Notes: a model not told the origin generated them from the sequence alone. A DNA stretch of 64,000 bases from Cichorium intybus (GCA_023525715.1 CM042016.1:76376382-76440381), one strand, 5' to 3'; shown: positions 49,401 through 61,599, counted from the first letter of the stretch. Program-made: numbers and translations.

Positions 49401-50879
49401 CGGATTCCTCGTTCGTAACACATGATGTCGGCGTGATGGGGGATTAGCTAATCCATACCAACAATCACGTCAAAGCTTCCTATTCTAACAGGCATTAAAT
49501 CGATTTGAAAGGAGTGATCGTCCAGAGTAAGTGTACAGCCTATGTATATGTCGTTTGTGCTTTCTGTTTTGCCATTTGCCATTTCTACTGTAAATGTTTC
49601 ATTGAGTGGTTGAGGTTTTTGTTTTAGTAAGTATTTAAACTCGTGGCTTACGAAACTCCTCTCCGCACCGCTATCGAATAGTATACAAGCATATGAATTA
49701 TTGACGAGGAACGTACCGGTAACCACGGTAGGATCCTCCACCGCTTCCGCGCGTCCCATAGCTAGGACTCTTCCATTTCTCCCAATGTTCTTTGTCTTCG
49801 GACAATCACGCTTGAAATGCCCCGTCTCACCACAACCATAGCAAGCTTGACTCACCCCAGCATTAGAGGCTTGGGTGGTTTGTGGAACTGACGCCTTGCA
49901 GAAACGGGCGGTATACCTTTTTGTTACGGTTCGAGCAGTGCATTTCTCTACAGGCTCCGGTATGGTGGAAATTACACTTGTTGCACTTAGGTAGTGTCCC
50001 ATTATACTGTTTGCTTGCTGTTGGGGTAGTCGGGACAGTAGCTGCACGGACTGCCACAATCTATTGTCTCTTGGCACTTTCTTGGTTAGGCTGATTTCTC
50101 CCCCTGTTCCAGGGTTTTCTTTTGTGGTCCTTCTCTCTTGGTTGATCAGTTTTAGGGGTCATGGTGCCCTGGCGAATCCCATGGTCGACTAATCGTTGGG
50201 CCAGTCATTTGGCACTGTCGAAAGTGGCGGGGTTTGCCGCTTCTACATTCCCCTGAATCATAGGAGATAGCCCCCAGATATAACGTTCCACTTTCACAGA
50301 TTCTGGTGTGACCATAGTAGGGCACAGGGTTGCCAGGTCATTGAATCGGTTCGTGTAGGAGGTCAGATCTGAACCTTTCATGGTAAGGTTCCACAGCTCT
50401 TGTTCTAGTTTCTGGATCTCCCCTCTAGGACAGTACTCTTTCATCAGCATGGTCTTCAGTTCCTCCCAACTCATCGAGTTGGCCACAGGAAGTGTCAGAG
50501 CCTTAACATGGCCCTTCCACCAGGACATGGTCGTCTCAGCAAAGGTACAAGCGGCGAATTTGACTTTAAATTCCTCGGAGCATGCAGAGATATCAAAGAT
50601 TGATTCTGTTTTCTCAATCCATCTCGTGAGAGCAAGGACACCACCAATACCATGGAAAGTCACTGGTTTGCAATTCGCGAAGTCCTTGTACGTACATACT
50701 CGCGATTGGTTTGATGTTTCTCCATTTGTGGAGTCGTTGGTACCATTTCTGCTTCCGTTTCCATTCGTCCCATTCGAGTTTATCTGAGTGATAGCAGCTG
50801 CTACCGCAGCAGTAACAGCTGCTTGGAAAGTAGCTAAGTCCATCATGGGTGGCTCGGGAGTTGCGATCGGTGTGCGCCT
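46433..50879 (-). pseudogene. Broken Ty3/gypsy gag-pol of E (chromovirus)
   Basis: Gag core in 50879-50205 (YKDFANCKPVTFHG, WWKGHV, YCPRGEIQKLEQEL), ended by a TGA at 50205. The cysteine regions follow in shifted frames, CNKCNFHH near 49990 and the knuckle CYGCGETGHFKRDCP near 49820. Protease LFDSGAERSF is near 49670. A TAG replaces Trp after GMD at 49448. RT begins in 49423-48806 (PYRLAPAEM, FVKKKDGSFRMCIDYRELN), shifts frame near 48830 and continues in 48804-47773 with FIDDILIYS and RNase H (VVYCDASNQG, FTDHKGL). A 73 bp tandem duplication at 47745-47851 breaks the frame before integrase. Integrase 47821-46433 has H-H-C-C, SDRDSRF and HPQTDGQSERTIQ. A C-terminal chromodomain (KVRWSAKRGPEFTWERE) marks the chromovirus clade. 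Confidence 0.94.
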
Positions 50880-51605
50880 TGTTGGAAATCATAGTTCATG
50901 TAATTAGTTTCAAAAACAAGAGTTTGCAACGGAAGCATAAAATCATGAACACAAATTCCATTTTCAAGAGGATCATGCTACATGCATGTAGAGATAAGAT
51001 GAAGAACAAACATAGATTAAGTTCAAGATCATAACCTTTGTTCTTGGATTTGGTTTGGATGATTTTGATAGCTAGGAATCAAATTAGAATCCCTCTATAG
51101 TTGATCCACCACAAGCTTGAACACCCTTGAATGCTAGTTCCACAACTTGCAAGTTAGAACTCCTTTTCTTGTGAAACAAAAATCTAATTTTTGCTAACTA
51201 TCAAGTGAGCTTTTAGAGAGTTTCTTTGGCTGATTTTTGAAGCAAGAATGATCACATACATCACCTCAAATTCTTCCACTATATCACCCACAAAAGTGAA
51301 AGAAAAACACATGCAACTAGCTTAAATGAAAGTCCTATTTGATTTCTATAATCAAAAGCTAGAAGACACAAAGCATCTTCCACCTCTTTTAAGTTCTTAA
51401 TGCATTCTTTTCCATCCAATATGGCTGATTTTATGATGACAAATGAAGTGCTAGTGGGTTGTTATTATTTATAAAACTTAGATAATAAAAGCTTATAAAT
51501 AATACATCTTCTTATTTCTTAAATGGGATAACATTTAACCCATAATCATATACATAAATAAACCATCTAAATATACAATCTTAATTGTATAATTATATAT
51601 ATACA

Positions 51606-51674
<69 letters not shown>

Positions 51675-52017
51675 CAATATATATATATTTTATTTAATTT
51701 ACCAATTAAATTAAATAAAAGGCTTATTTATAAATCAATTAAATCGTTTAACATTTTAAACAATTTAATTGTTACACTTAATTAATTCATCACATATGAA
51801 TTACTAATCAACCTTTAATTTTGTAGTTATTATTATTTACCTCAAATAATAATAACCTACAAGATTAAATTGCAAGTTTAGTATCATTTGATGTTAAATC
51901 AAATTTAACGTTCTAAATGATCAATTGGTGTCAAACTTGTTGTTGGTGTGACCCTATAGGATCATGTATTATTAGTAATATCATTTTATGATCATCCTTG
52001 GGCATATAGAACTAACA
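50880..52017 (-). repeat. 3' LTR of A3
   Basis: 1138 bp, TGTTGGAAATC...GAACTAACA on the plus strand, with an interrupted (TA)n region at about 51595-51690. Confidence 0.95.
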
Positions 52018-52797
52018 ATCTCCCACTTGCACAAGGTTGCATCATAGAATGATATCGACAGTGGTAAACGTCTAGCAACATTTCACTGCCCCCAATAACA
52101 CATGACATTGTGCCATTCAACAACATTGAATTCTTCAGAAAACACGAGGCTCTAATTGATGTATAAGGTTATCTATCAATTATCTGTTTGTCACAGACAT
52201 CATGTTGAACATGAGACATGGATCTTAATCATTCTCATTTGATGTTCAACTTTCAATCAGGCGCCTTAGATGTCTAACTCTCAACACATAAGAGGAACAA
52301 ATCCCGTCTTGACTACATACGCCCCTCATATAGTTAATACTATGCATGAGTATGGCCTTTATGGTTGTCTGTATTTCAAGAACAACTGTGAACCATATCA
52401 AAGCATAGTACACTCTACACTTGAGTCCCAAGTATGTATCTCAGGTCAAAGGATACAATGATAATACCTTTATTCAAGAATCACTTATGATGATGATCCA
52501 TGGAGTGATCTTGAAACGGGTCAAGTCCAATACTTGTTCACTGACAAGTACCTATGAATTTGGTTGCAACCTTTTGCTACTTTTACCCATAAAAGTCAAC
52601 CAATCCAATTCATATTAGTCTTACTTCATAATTGCTCCCACAACTATGATCGACTATGGACGTTTAGAATAACTAAATTATTCAAGGATTAAACATGCTA
52701 ATAAAACACAATAATTATGAATGAAACATCACGTCACAAATATTACATAATTCTTGTCGTTTACATAAGTTCATATTCATAAAACATTAAACACAAA
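52018..52797 (-). other. A3 region between pol and the 3' LTR
   Basis: Polypurine tract at 52018-52028 (reverse complement of ATCTCCCACTT). No sense gene; the antisense frame at 52270-52461 is listed separately. Confidence 0.7.
52270..52461 (+). other. Antisense 63-codon frame in A3
   Basis: Third member of the conserved antisense set; begins MSNSQHIRGTNP and ends CISGQRIQ. No recognised domain. Confidence 0.3.
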
Positions 52798-55700
52798 TCA
52801 AATCCATTCATTAGAAAAACGGAGTCCTATACCCTTAGCATGACTTTCATGCTTAGTTTGGGGTAAAGGCTTCGTGAATGGGTCTGCCAAATTCTGATCT
52901 GTATGAACCTTGTGAATACTTATTTCACCATTCTTAACTTCATGTCTAATGCAGTTATACCGTCGGTGAATGTGTTTGGTCTTTTGATGCAATCTAGGTT
53001 CCTTTGCTTGAGCTATAGCACCTAGATTGTCACAGAAGATTTTTATAGGGTCCCGAATGGAAGGAACAACCCCTAGATCTTCTATGAACTTTCTCATCCA
53101 TACAGCTTCTTGAGCAGCTTCTGAAGCAACAACATACTCTGATTCTGTAGTGGATTGTGCAATCACTTCTTGTTTGGAACTCTTCCAAGACACGGCTCCT
53201 CCATTTAAAATAAAGACATACCCAGATTGAGATTTCGAATCATCCCTATCTGTTTGGAAGCTTGCGTCAGTGTAACCCTTTACCTTTAAGCTTTCTTCCA
53301 AACCGCCGTAAACTAAGAACATATCTTTAGTTCTTCTCAAGTACTTAAGAATGTTCTTTACAGCAGTCCAGTGGGCTTCACCTGGGTTCTGTTGATACCT
53401 ACTAGTCATACTTAAGGCACATGAGACGTCGGGCCTAGTGCATAACATGGCATACATGATGGACCCAATTGCCGAAGCATATGGGACATGTTTCATCCTT
53501 TCAAGTTCAGTCCTAGTGCTTGGGCACTGAGACTTACTTAGGATGGTGCCATGAGGCATTGGCAAGAATCCTCTTTTGGAGTCTTGCATCTTGAACCTTT
53601 TCAAGATTTTATCAATATATACACTTTGGCTAAGACCAATAAGTCTCTTAGATCTATCTCTATAGATCTTTATGCCTAATACATAAGCAGCTTCCCCTAG
53701 ATCCTTCATTGAGAAACAACTCTCAAGGAACGCTTTGACACCTTTTAAGGTTGGGATGTCATTTCCAAATAAAAGTATGTCATCTACATACAATACTAGG
53801 ATTATGACAATGCTCCCACTAGCTTTCTTGTAAACACAGGAGTCATCCTCATTTTTGATGAATCCAAAACTCGTAATCTTTTCATCAAAACGGATGTTCC
53901 ATGTTCGAGACGCTTGCTTTAATCGATAGATAGATCTTTTAAGCTTGCACACTTTGTTTGGATGCTTGGGATCGACAAAACCTTCAGGTTGATCCATATA
54001 GACATCTTCCAATAAGTGTCCATTAAGGAAAGCGGTCTTGACATCCATTTGCCATATCTCATAATCATAGTACGCGGCTATGGCAAAAAGTATCCTAATC
54101 GACTTGATCATTGCCACTAGAGAAAAGGTCTTATCATAGTCAATACCATGAGTCTGTGAGTATCCTTTAGCGACAAGTCTAGCCTTAAAAGTGTGAACAT
54201 TTCCATCCACGTCGATTTTCTTCTTGAAAACCCATTTGTTCCCAACAGTCTTACAATTGGTGGGAAGATTAACCAAGTTCCAAACTTGATTATCATGCAT
54301 GGATTGCATCTCAGTGTTCATGGCCTTAAGCCATTTATCAGATTCAAGATCTGATATTGCACTCTGATAGTTGACGGGTTCATCAGAATCTATCGTATAA
54401 CATTCCTCTTCCATCAAAAGGTAACCATACCTTTCTGGTTCAATTCGAACCCTACCAGATTTGCGAACACCTTGTGTTACAATTTGTTCCTGATCAACCG
54501 TTTGTTCAGGTTCAACAATTTCTTGTTGAATGCTAGATTCAACTTCTTGTGTATCAGGTTGTGGTTCCTGAAGTTCCTCAAGTTCCACAAACCTCCCACT
54601 AGCCTCTTCCGTCAGAAACTTGTTTTCTAGGAATTCAACTTTTCGAGAAATAAATATCTTATTCTCGATGGGATTGTAGAAATAGTATCCAAGACAATCT
54701 TTCGGATACCCTACAAAGATACATTTAGTTGAACGGGGTTCTAATTTGTTTGAAGCTTCTTGTCTAACATAAGCTTCACAACCCCATACCTTGAGATAGG
54801 ATAAAGATGGAACCCTTCCATGCCATATCTCATAAGGCGTTTTGTCTACCTTCTTAGTAGGTGCCATGTTTAGGAGACGAGCAGCTGTTTGTAAAGCATA
54901 ACCCCAAAAAGATAAAGGTAGAGTACTTCTACTCATCATGGATCGAACCATATCCAATAGTGTTCGGTTCCGCCTCTCAGACACACCATTATGTTGTGGT
55001 GTTCCAGGTGGAGTAAGTTGTGAAACAATTCCACAAGTCTTAAGATGATCCATAAAGTTTGTACTTAAGTACTCACCTCCTCTATCAGAACGAAGAACTT
55101 TAATTGTTTTGTTGAGTTGATTTTCCACTTCACTTTGAAACGTTTTGAACATTTCAAACGCCTCATGTTTATGTTTAATCAAATAAACATATCCAAAACG
55201 ACTAAAGTCGTCAGTGAAGGTGATGAAATATCTTTCACCATATCTAGTCATTGGCTTGAAAGGACCACAAACATCCGTATGTATGATTCCTAACAAGTCC
55301 TTTGCTCTCTCATTGGTTCCGGAGAAAGGAGCTTTAGTCATCTTGCCATGTAAACAAGATTCACATATATCAAATGAGTCATTCTCATTTGCCTTCAAAA
55401 GTCCACTCTTTTGAAGTTGGGATATGCGATTCTTGTTTATATGCCCAAGGCGACAATGCCATAGATAGGTTTGACTCAAATCAAATTTGGGTCTCTTGGT
55501 GAAAGTGTGGTATAAAGAGCCTTGGTTAGTCTTTTCATCAAGGTTTACTTCATAAATTCCATTTAAAGGCCTAGCCTCAAAATAGAATACATTATTTTTG
55601 TAAACACAAATATCATCATTCATAAAGGAAAGATCAAATCCACATTGTCTTAATTTAGCAACCGAAATAATATTCCTAGTCAAGCTAGGAACATAATAAA

Positions 55701-56817
55701 CATTCAACAATGTCATACACAAGCCATTAGGTAGTAATAAATTAAAACTTCCAATTGAATCCACCGCAACCCTTGCATTGTTTCCAACCCGGAGTACTAC
55801 CTCATTTGCCTTCAGTCGCCTACTCCTTTTGAACCCCTGCAACATATTACATATGTGAGTTCCACAACCAGTATCAAATACCCATGTGTTAGGAGATAAA
55901 TTATAAAGTTCTAGGTCTATCACATAGATACCTGAAGTGCCTTCACCGGCCTTCTTCTTCTTCAACTCCGCAAGATAGGTAGGGCAATTTCTCTTCCAAT
56001 GCCCAGCTTTGCCACATTCAAAGCATGTGTCTTCTTTGGCAACCTTTGCCTTCTTCTTGGGCGGATGGGATGGTTGGACAACTTTCTTGCCCTTACCTTT
56101 GAAAGCTTTTGCTTTCCCTTTGCCCTTGGAGTTGGTGGGGTGTTCGGGTCTAGTTCTCTTTGTGCCACCTTCCTTGATCATGAGAACTTGAGTGGTTTTC
56201 TTAGGCAGAGTCTTTTCCCTGGTAATTAGCATCCCATGTAATTCCGGGATAGTCTTATTTAAACCATTCATGTTATAATTCATGACGAAAGGATCAAAGG
56301 ACTTTGTCAAGGAGTTAAGGATCATATCCGTTGCTAGCTCTTCGGGCATCACAACTCCAAGACGTGCCAAATGATCAATGTGACTCTTCATTTTGAGCAC
56401 ATAAGAGCTTACCAACTGCCCATCCTCCATCTTGCAAGCATGGAAAGCCTGAACAGTTTCGAACCTTTCCGTTCTTGCAAGTTGTTGGAACATTTCCTTT
56501 AGTTGATGAATCATGTCATAGGCAGAATGATTCTCCAAATCCTTCTGAAGGTCAGGAATCATGGTTGCCAACATGAGGCATGATGCATCGATGGAATCAT
56601 CCATCTTTTTAAGCCATGCATCGTATGCGGGCTTAGGAGTGGCAGGGGGATCTTCTGGAAGTGGTTCATTGAGAACATATTCTTTCTTTTCTTGTTTGAG
56701 AACAATTCTCACACTACGGTACCAATCCAAGAAGTTGTTATGGTTAAGTTTTTCTCCTTCAAGGAGAGACCGTAGTGAGGTTTTGTTAGGAGCCGGGTTT
56801 GTTGCGTTTGGTGCCAT
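52798..56817 (-). CDS. Ty1/copia gag-pol polyprotein, open, 1339 codons (A3)
   Basis: Full-length frame with the same domain order as A2: gag, zinc knuckle CFECGKAGHWKRNC, protease DTGCGTH, integrase (WHCRLGH...CESC; HTDVCGP; RSDRGGEY; NGVSERRN), RT (WQMDVKTAFLNG; YVDDILLFGND) and RNase H (GYTDASFQ; STTESEY). Catalytic residues are all present. One change stands out: the RT motif YGLKQA, highly conserved in copia elements and kept in A1, A2 and C, reads YRLKQA. ETFSPVAMIKS also reads KTFSLVAMIKS just upstream. These suggest an enzyme that may be weak or dead despite an open frame. It retains the gag segment that A2 has lost. Confidence 0.95.
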   Translation of the reverse strand: MAPNATNPAPNKTSLRSLLEGEKLNHNNFLDWYRSVRIVLKQEKKEYVLNEPLPEDPPATPKPAYDAWLKKMDDSIDASCLMLATMIPDLQKDLENHSAYDMIHQLKEMFQQLARTERFETVQAFHACKMEDGQLVSSYVLKMKSHIDHLARLGVVMPEELATDMILNSLTKSFDPFVMNYNMNGLNKTIPELHGMLITREKTLPKKTTQVLMIKEGGTKRTRPEHPTNSKGKGKAKAFKGKGKKVVQPSHPPKKKAKVAKEDTCFECGKAGHWKRNCPTYLAELKKKKAGEGTSGIYVIDLELYNLSPNTWVFDTGCGTHICNMLQGFKRSRRLKANEVVLRVGNNARVAVDSIGSFNLLLPNGLCMTLLNVYYVPSLTRNIISVAKLRQCGFDLSFMNDDICVYKNNVFYFEARPLNGIYEVNLDEKTNQGSLYHTFTKRPKFDLSQTYLWHCRLGHINKNRISQLQKSGLLKANENDSFDICESCLHGKMTKAPFSGTNERAKDLLGIIHTDVCGPFKPMTRYGERYFITFTDDFSRFGYVYLIKHKHEAFEMFKTFQSEVENQLNKTIKVLRSDRGGEYLSTNFMDHLKTCGIVSQLTPPGTPQHNGVSERRNRTLLDMVRSMMSRSTLPLSFWGYALQTAARLLNMAPTKKVDKTPYEIWHGRVPSLSYLKVWGCEAYVRQEASNKLEPRSTKCIFVGYPKDCLGYYFYNPIENKIFISRKVEFLENKFLTEEASGRFVELEELQEPQPDTQEVESSIQQEIVEPEQTVDQEQIVTQGVRKSGRVRIEPERYGYLLMEEECYTIDSDEPVNYQSAISDLESDKWLKAMNTEMQSMHDNQVWNLVNLPTNCKTVGNKWVFKKKIDVDGNVHTFKARLVAKGYSQTHGIDYDKTFSLVAMIKSIRILFAIAAYYDYEIWQMDVKTAFLNGHLLEDVYMDQPEGFVDPKHPNKVCKLKRSIYRLKQASRTWNIRFDEKITSFGFIKNEDDSCVYKKASGSIVIILVLYVDDILLFGNDIPTLKGVKAFLESCFSMKDLGEAAYVLGIKIYRDRSKRLIGLSQSVYIDKILKRFKMQDSKRGFLPMPHGTILSKSQCPSTRTELERMKHVPYASAIGSIMYAMLCTRPDVSCALSMTSRYQQNPGEAHWTAVKNILKYLRRTKDMFLVYGGLEESLKVKGYTDASFQTDRDDSKSQSGYVFILNGGAVSWKSSKQEVIAQSTTESEYVVASEAAQEAVWMRKFIEDLGVVPSIRDPIKIFCDNLGAIAQAKEPRLHQKTKHIHRRYNCIRHEVKNGEISIHKVHTDQNLADPFTKPLPQTKHESHAKGIGLRFSNEWI

Positions 56818-58720
56818 CTACAAAATTTTGACAATGTTCTATTTAGTAAATTATGATATTAAGTCCTTAATAATTAATACCCTTTCTTGTTTCATAAACT
56901 TTAATTAATTAAGGTCTAGAATCCAAGTTGCATTACGAATAAGTGGTTAGGTATCCTTTATCCCGCCTATTCGAATCAACAAGGTAGGTAACGGTTTACC
57001 AATTATATCCAAATATAATTTCTAGAGTTATGGGATCTCATTATAACATTTATAAGTTTGGCATGTTTGATCCCATCTATGCCTTGGATTTCTAATGCTT
57101 AGGTGACCTTTATCACAAGAGATTTCCAAACGAATCATCCTACTTAAACGGATGTGTAGTTTTGACAACTATTAATGGTTAGGTGTCCTTTATCCCATGA
57201 ATATTGCAAAACTACTTCTTGTATCACAAGAAGACTCCAAGTGGTTAGGTATCCTTTATCCCACAAGGAAATACAAGTGATACATGAGTGTCTTTAAGAG
57301 GGACGGCATTTATTCGTATTTCATAAGGGATTTGAATGTTTTACAATTCTAATTTTGAAAAACATATGGTATCATGTAGATTGCAAGCATCCAATGAACA
57401 TGGTACCATTAAATCTTATTTTGTTAATTGGTTCCTAAATCATAAAATCTCCATTTTATTGATTCTTTGTTTGTGGTCAAGATTACAATTAATATCCAAT
57501 ATTAAGTTTGAGTTGGATCACATATATTAGAACCAATTTATAATCCTAAATAATTACCATTATTACTTAGGGTTGGAGTTTGTAAGAGTTCATAAAATCT
57601 CCATTTTATTTCTTGTTTCAATCATTTTCAAAACTTGACTTAATAGGTTTTAAAACAAAACCCATTTTAATAAAACCAATTTTATCACATCTTATGTTTT
57701 AATTGTCAACTTTTGAAAATACAAACTCCTTAATGATTATGTTTAATTATCTAGGTTGTCTAGCATGCAAAATCTTATTTTCATCCACAACATAACATAA
57801 TAAAACATTCAATCATCACAAGCATGCATGGGTGCATAAACACAAGCCAACTAGTTTGATATTTCATGTGAGCCACACATGAAATATCAAGTCCAAACCT
57901 AGGGACAAAAAGGTGACAAAAACTCAACCAAATGATCTTCGATTTGGCTACAATTTTGCCAAGCTTCTTATATCACCAAATGACACTTGAACCACCATTT
58001 ATTGACATCAAAAAGTGAGATATGATTTTTCTTCTGGCCCCTCAATACTTGCGATAGCCAGGGGCAGCAGGAAGAAGTTTTGTGGTTTTTTGTTGCATTT
58101 TTCAATTCATTCTTGGCTATATTGATGCTAATACTTGTTGAAACTTAATGTATATACTAGATATTAAAGTTACCAACAAGTATATCACCAAATAACCAAG
58201 ATATGAATTTTTAAAACACTTCCAAAACAATTTTGAAATCTGGACAGCAGCTCTTCAGAAAGTGCTGCTATTGGGTGCAATCTTCTCTTGGTCTTTTACT
58301 TCCTTCTCTTGTTACATTTTGTGAAATAAATAAAATACAACTATTCTAATATTTACAAAATGAATATTTAGAATTAAATAACTAATTATTATTACAAACC
58401 ATTTGAATAAATGAATAGATTACAACCATATCGAATACAAACACAAAACATGCATCATATGGTCCTTGGCTTGTTTATGCACCATTTTATCACATAAAAT
58501 CATAAGAAAATCAACACGTGGTTTTTCTAAGGAAACATCTATGTAACCAAATGCATGCATACATAAAATATAGTTGGTTACATAAAATCATAGATTATAT
58601 ATTTGCATGTTGCCAAAGAAGCCATGCATGAAACTTTCATTCAAGAAGATGAACATTCATGGCTTCCAAAAACCAAGTTTATCCAAATAAACTTATTATC
58701 TAAACATGCAATATAGCCAT
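56818..58720 (-). other. Leader of A3 between primer site and gag
   Basis: About 1.9 kb without a supported gene. Reverse-strand GATAAAGGNNACCTAACC-type motifs lie near 56943, 57096, 57176 and 57242. Confidence 0.6.
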
Positions 58721-58733
58721 GGCTCTGATACCA
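58721..58733 (-). promoter_or_regulatory. Primer binding site of A3 (initiator tRNA-Met)
   Basis: TGGTATCAGAGCC on the minus strand, two bases inside the 5' LTR. Confidence 0.93.
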
Positions 58734-58735
58734 AT

Positions 58736-59449
58736 TGTTGGAAATCATAGTTCATGTAATTAGTTTCAAAAACAAGAGTTTGCAACGGAAGCATAAAATC
58801 ATGAACACAAATTCCATTTTCAAGAGGATCATGCTACATGCATGTAGAGATAAGATGAAGAACAAACATAGATTAAGTTCAAGATCATAACCTTTGTTCT
58901 TGGATTTGGTTTGGATGATTTTGATAGCTAGGAATCAAATTAGAATCCCTCTATAGTTGATCCACCACAAGCTTGAACACCCTTGAATGCTAGTTCCACA
59001 ACTTGCAAGTTAGAACTCCTTTTCTTGTGAAACAAAAATCTAATTTTTGCTAACTATTAAGAGAGCTTTTAGAGAGTTTCTTTGGCTGATTTTTGAAGCA
59101 AGAATGATCACATACATCACCTCAAATTCGTCCACTATATCACCCACAAAAGTGAAAGAAAAGCACATGCAACTAGCTTAAAAGAAAGTCCTATTTGATT
59201 TCTATAATCAAAAGCTAGAAGACACAAAGCATCTTCCACCTCTTTTAAGTTCTTAATGCGTTCTTTTCCTTCCAATATGGCTGATTTTATGATGACAAAT
59301 TAAGTGCTAGTGGGTTGTTATTATTTATAAAACTTAGATAATAAAAGCTTATAAATAATACATCTTTTTATTTCTTAAATGGGATAACATTTAACCCATA
59401 ATCATATACATAAATAAACCATCTAAATATACAATCTTAATTGTATAAT

Positions 59450-59520
<71 letters not shown>

Positions 59521-59863
59521 CAATATATATATATTTTATTTAATTTACCAATTAAATTAAATAAAAGGCTTATTTATAAATCAATTAAATCGTTTAACAT
59601 TTTAAACAATTTAATTGTTACACTTAATTAATTCATCACATATGAATTACTAATTAACCTTTAATTTTGTAGTTATTATTATTTACCTCAAATAATAATA
59701 ACCTACAAGATTAAATTGCAAGTTTAGTATCATTTGATGTTAAATGAAATTTAACGTTCTAAATGATCAATTGGTGTCAAACTTGTTGTTGGTGTGACCC
59801 TATAGGATCATGTATTATTAGTAATATCATTTTATGATCATCCTTGGGCATATAGAACTAACA
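58736..59863 (-). repeat. 5' LTR of A3
   Basis: 1128 bp partner of 50880-52017, with a cleaner (TA)n tract at about 59459-59518. Confidence 0.95.
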
Positions 59864-59868
59864 CGCCT

Positions 59869-59892
59869 AACGTTTCTTCGATGGGGTGGCAT
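59869..59892 (-). pseudogene. Start codon and first codons of E gag, separated by A3
   Basis: Minus-strand ATG at 59892-59890 followed by codons reading MPPHRRNV up to the CGCCT target site. Joined in frame across A3, the gag continues into codons upstream of the 50846 Met. A basic MPP-R-N-type start is usual for Tekay gag proteins. Confidence 0.8.
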
Positions 59893-60308
59893 ATTTCTGC
59901 CACAAGGATTCAAGATTTGACGTCGGTTAGTTTCTGTAAAGATTATTATAAGTATGTTGTCATTAGGATACGACGATTATATCTTAAGTTTATCTCTGTC
60001 TTTTTCTCTTAGTAAGTTGTAACCATAACCCAGTATTAAATACATACATATCAAACACTTGTACAATGTTTCATAAATAAGATACGTCATCATATTAATA
60101 ATAATTTCTAGTGTTACATGCATTTGAGATAGGAAAATTTTGACCTTCATCGAGGTCTATAATGCAACAATAAACGGACGGCGTAATGACCCACAAAGAG
60201 TGTAATCACTTAATTGTAGGGTCGCGCCTACATACAAGAGCATGTAGCGCATAGCGCCTGCTCATAAAACCCTAGTCTATAACAAAATTTGAGTAGTACG
60301 AGTACTAC
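59893..60308 (-). other. E leader between the extra ORF and gag
   Basis: No gene seen; AT-rich spacer of about 400 bp. Confidence 0.5.
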
Positions 60309-61097
60309 TCATGACGAATTGGATCCCTTGTCTCCACGAAGCGCGGCTACCTGTGCCCTTAGATCGGCAGCCTCTTGCGCAGCCTCCTCGGCCCTTCGCT
60401 CTATGTCCCGTATCCTCTGCTCGGACTCTGATATCCGCTCAAAGGCCTCCCGAAACATCCCCATAGCTGTCCGTCCGTCCTCCTCTAGCGAGTCGACTTG
60501 CCCGGAGGTATGGTCATGGGCCTCATCTAAGCGTCGAAGGCGTGCTACAGTGACCTCGGCAGTAGCTCCCACATCCATGACCTGACTGGAGGTTGCCCTA
60601 ATCCGCTCCTCCTAACGGCTGATGCGTCCGATCATGACTGGTAAGGCTCGGTCTGCATAGCCCCCTTCGCTGAGGTCGAAGTAGTCATGGGGCATGCCAT
60701 ACGGGGGTCGCAAGCCCTGCTCACGGCTCCAGCGGCGTAGGTGCTCTGCCCACTCTGGCGTCGGGTCCTGAAGAGGTTCTTCTATTAGTAAGGGACGGTG
60801 GATGGGAAGTACCCTCTTTCGAGGAGTACGCATCCATAACGGGCCACTAGGGTGGCGATATACGTGGAATGTCGGTGGTGGTGGTGGGGCATGTATGTCG
60901 CGGACTGGGTAGCGTGGGTTGATGACCTCAGACCTGTCATCAGAATCTTCATCTTCCCATTGGTCTTCTTCTTCCGAAACTTCCTCTGGTTCCTTCTCCG
61001 GAACCTCTTCTGGTTCCTCCTCCGGCTCCTCGTTGAGCCATCCACCATTTCCCTCCTTGGGGAAATAAGGGTCTCCTGGCAAATGAAATCCTGCCAT
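60309..61097 (-). pseudogene. Extra ORF upstream of gag in E: acidic and coiled-coil protein of unknown function
   Basis: Lies between the primer site and gag. Starts at an ATG in a good plant context (CACCATGG, 61097). The first 161 codons contain a striking Glu/Pro repeat (EEPEEEPEEVPEKEPEEVSE) followed by an Asp/Glu run and a proline-rich stretch (APPPPPTFHVYRHPSG). A TAG at 60612-60614 interrupts it. The same frame continues for about 100 codons to 60309 with a long charged heptad-rich helix (ESEQRIRDIERRAEEAAQEA), a probable coiled coil. One point mutation would explain the break. No known domain recognised. An alternative upstream Met at 61208 lies in hydrophobic-coding AT-rich sequence and is less likely. 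Confidence 0.6.
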
Positions 61098-61599
61098 GGT
61101 GTCTGTACGAGGATTGGGGTGTAAGAAGTATATAAAGGGGATCCTGAAATACACATATATATAATTAAGTAATGTACACAAAATACCCATATAGTATTTT
61201 AACTTCATGTTTAGTTCTATAGCGTCATAAAATACTCCTATAGTATTTATATGTTATTTGGTTATCGGTAAGTGTTCGGACTTGTTGTTCACCACGACTA
61301 TTCCTAAGTATACGTTAATTATATCTTGGACCAATAAAGTTGATTAGGCTCTATTTATCCAAGATATAATTACCAAAACACTTAGGCCTATCCGTAGTGT
61401 TCAACTCATCTTACCACTTTTGTATGTTTTCGTTATGATATCATTCTACTATGTATATATGTTTATACTTTTATAAAAATTATCATTGAAATTTTAAAAG
61501 TATACTTGTATGAAAATTGTTTTTGAGAGTTTTAGTCCCATTGTATTTATAGTTGTATATCTTTAAATGGATTGATATACTTAGTTCACTATAAACAAC
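61098..61599 (-). other. E leader between primer site and the extra ORF
   Basis: No gene. A possible 3' splice acceptor (TGTATTTCAG on the minus strand near 61150) precedes the extra ORF by about 50 bp; inference only. Confidence 0.4.

Larger units (their letters stand above)
50880..59863 (-). mobile_element. Copia element A3, complete insertion in the gag gene of E
   Basis: 8984 bp, minus strand, target duplications CGCCT (50875-50879 and 59864-59868). LTRs 50880-52017 and 58736-59863 differ at about 11 positions by eye plus (TA)n structure. The polyprotein frame is open throughout. Confidence 0.96.
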
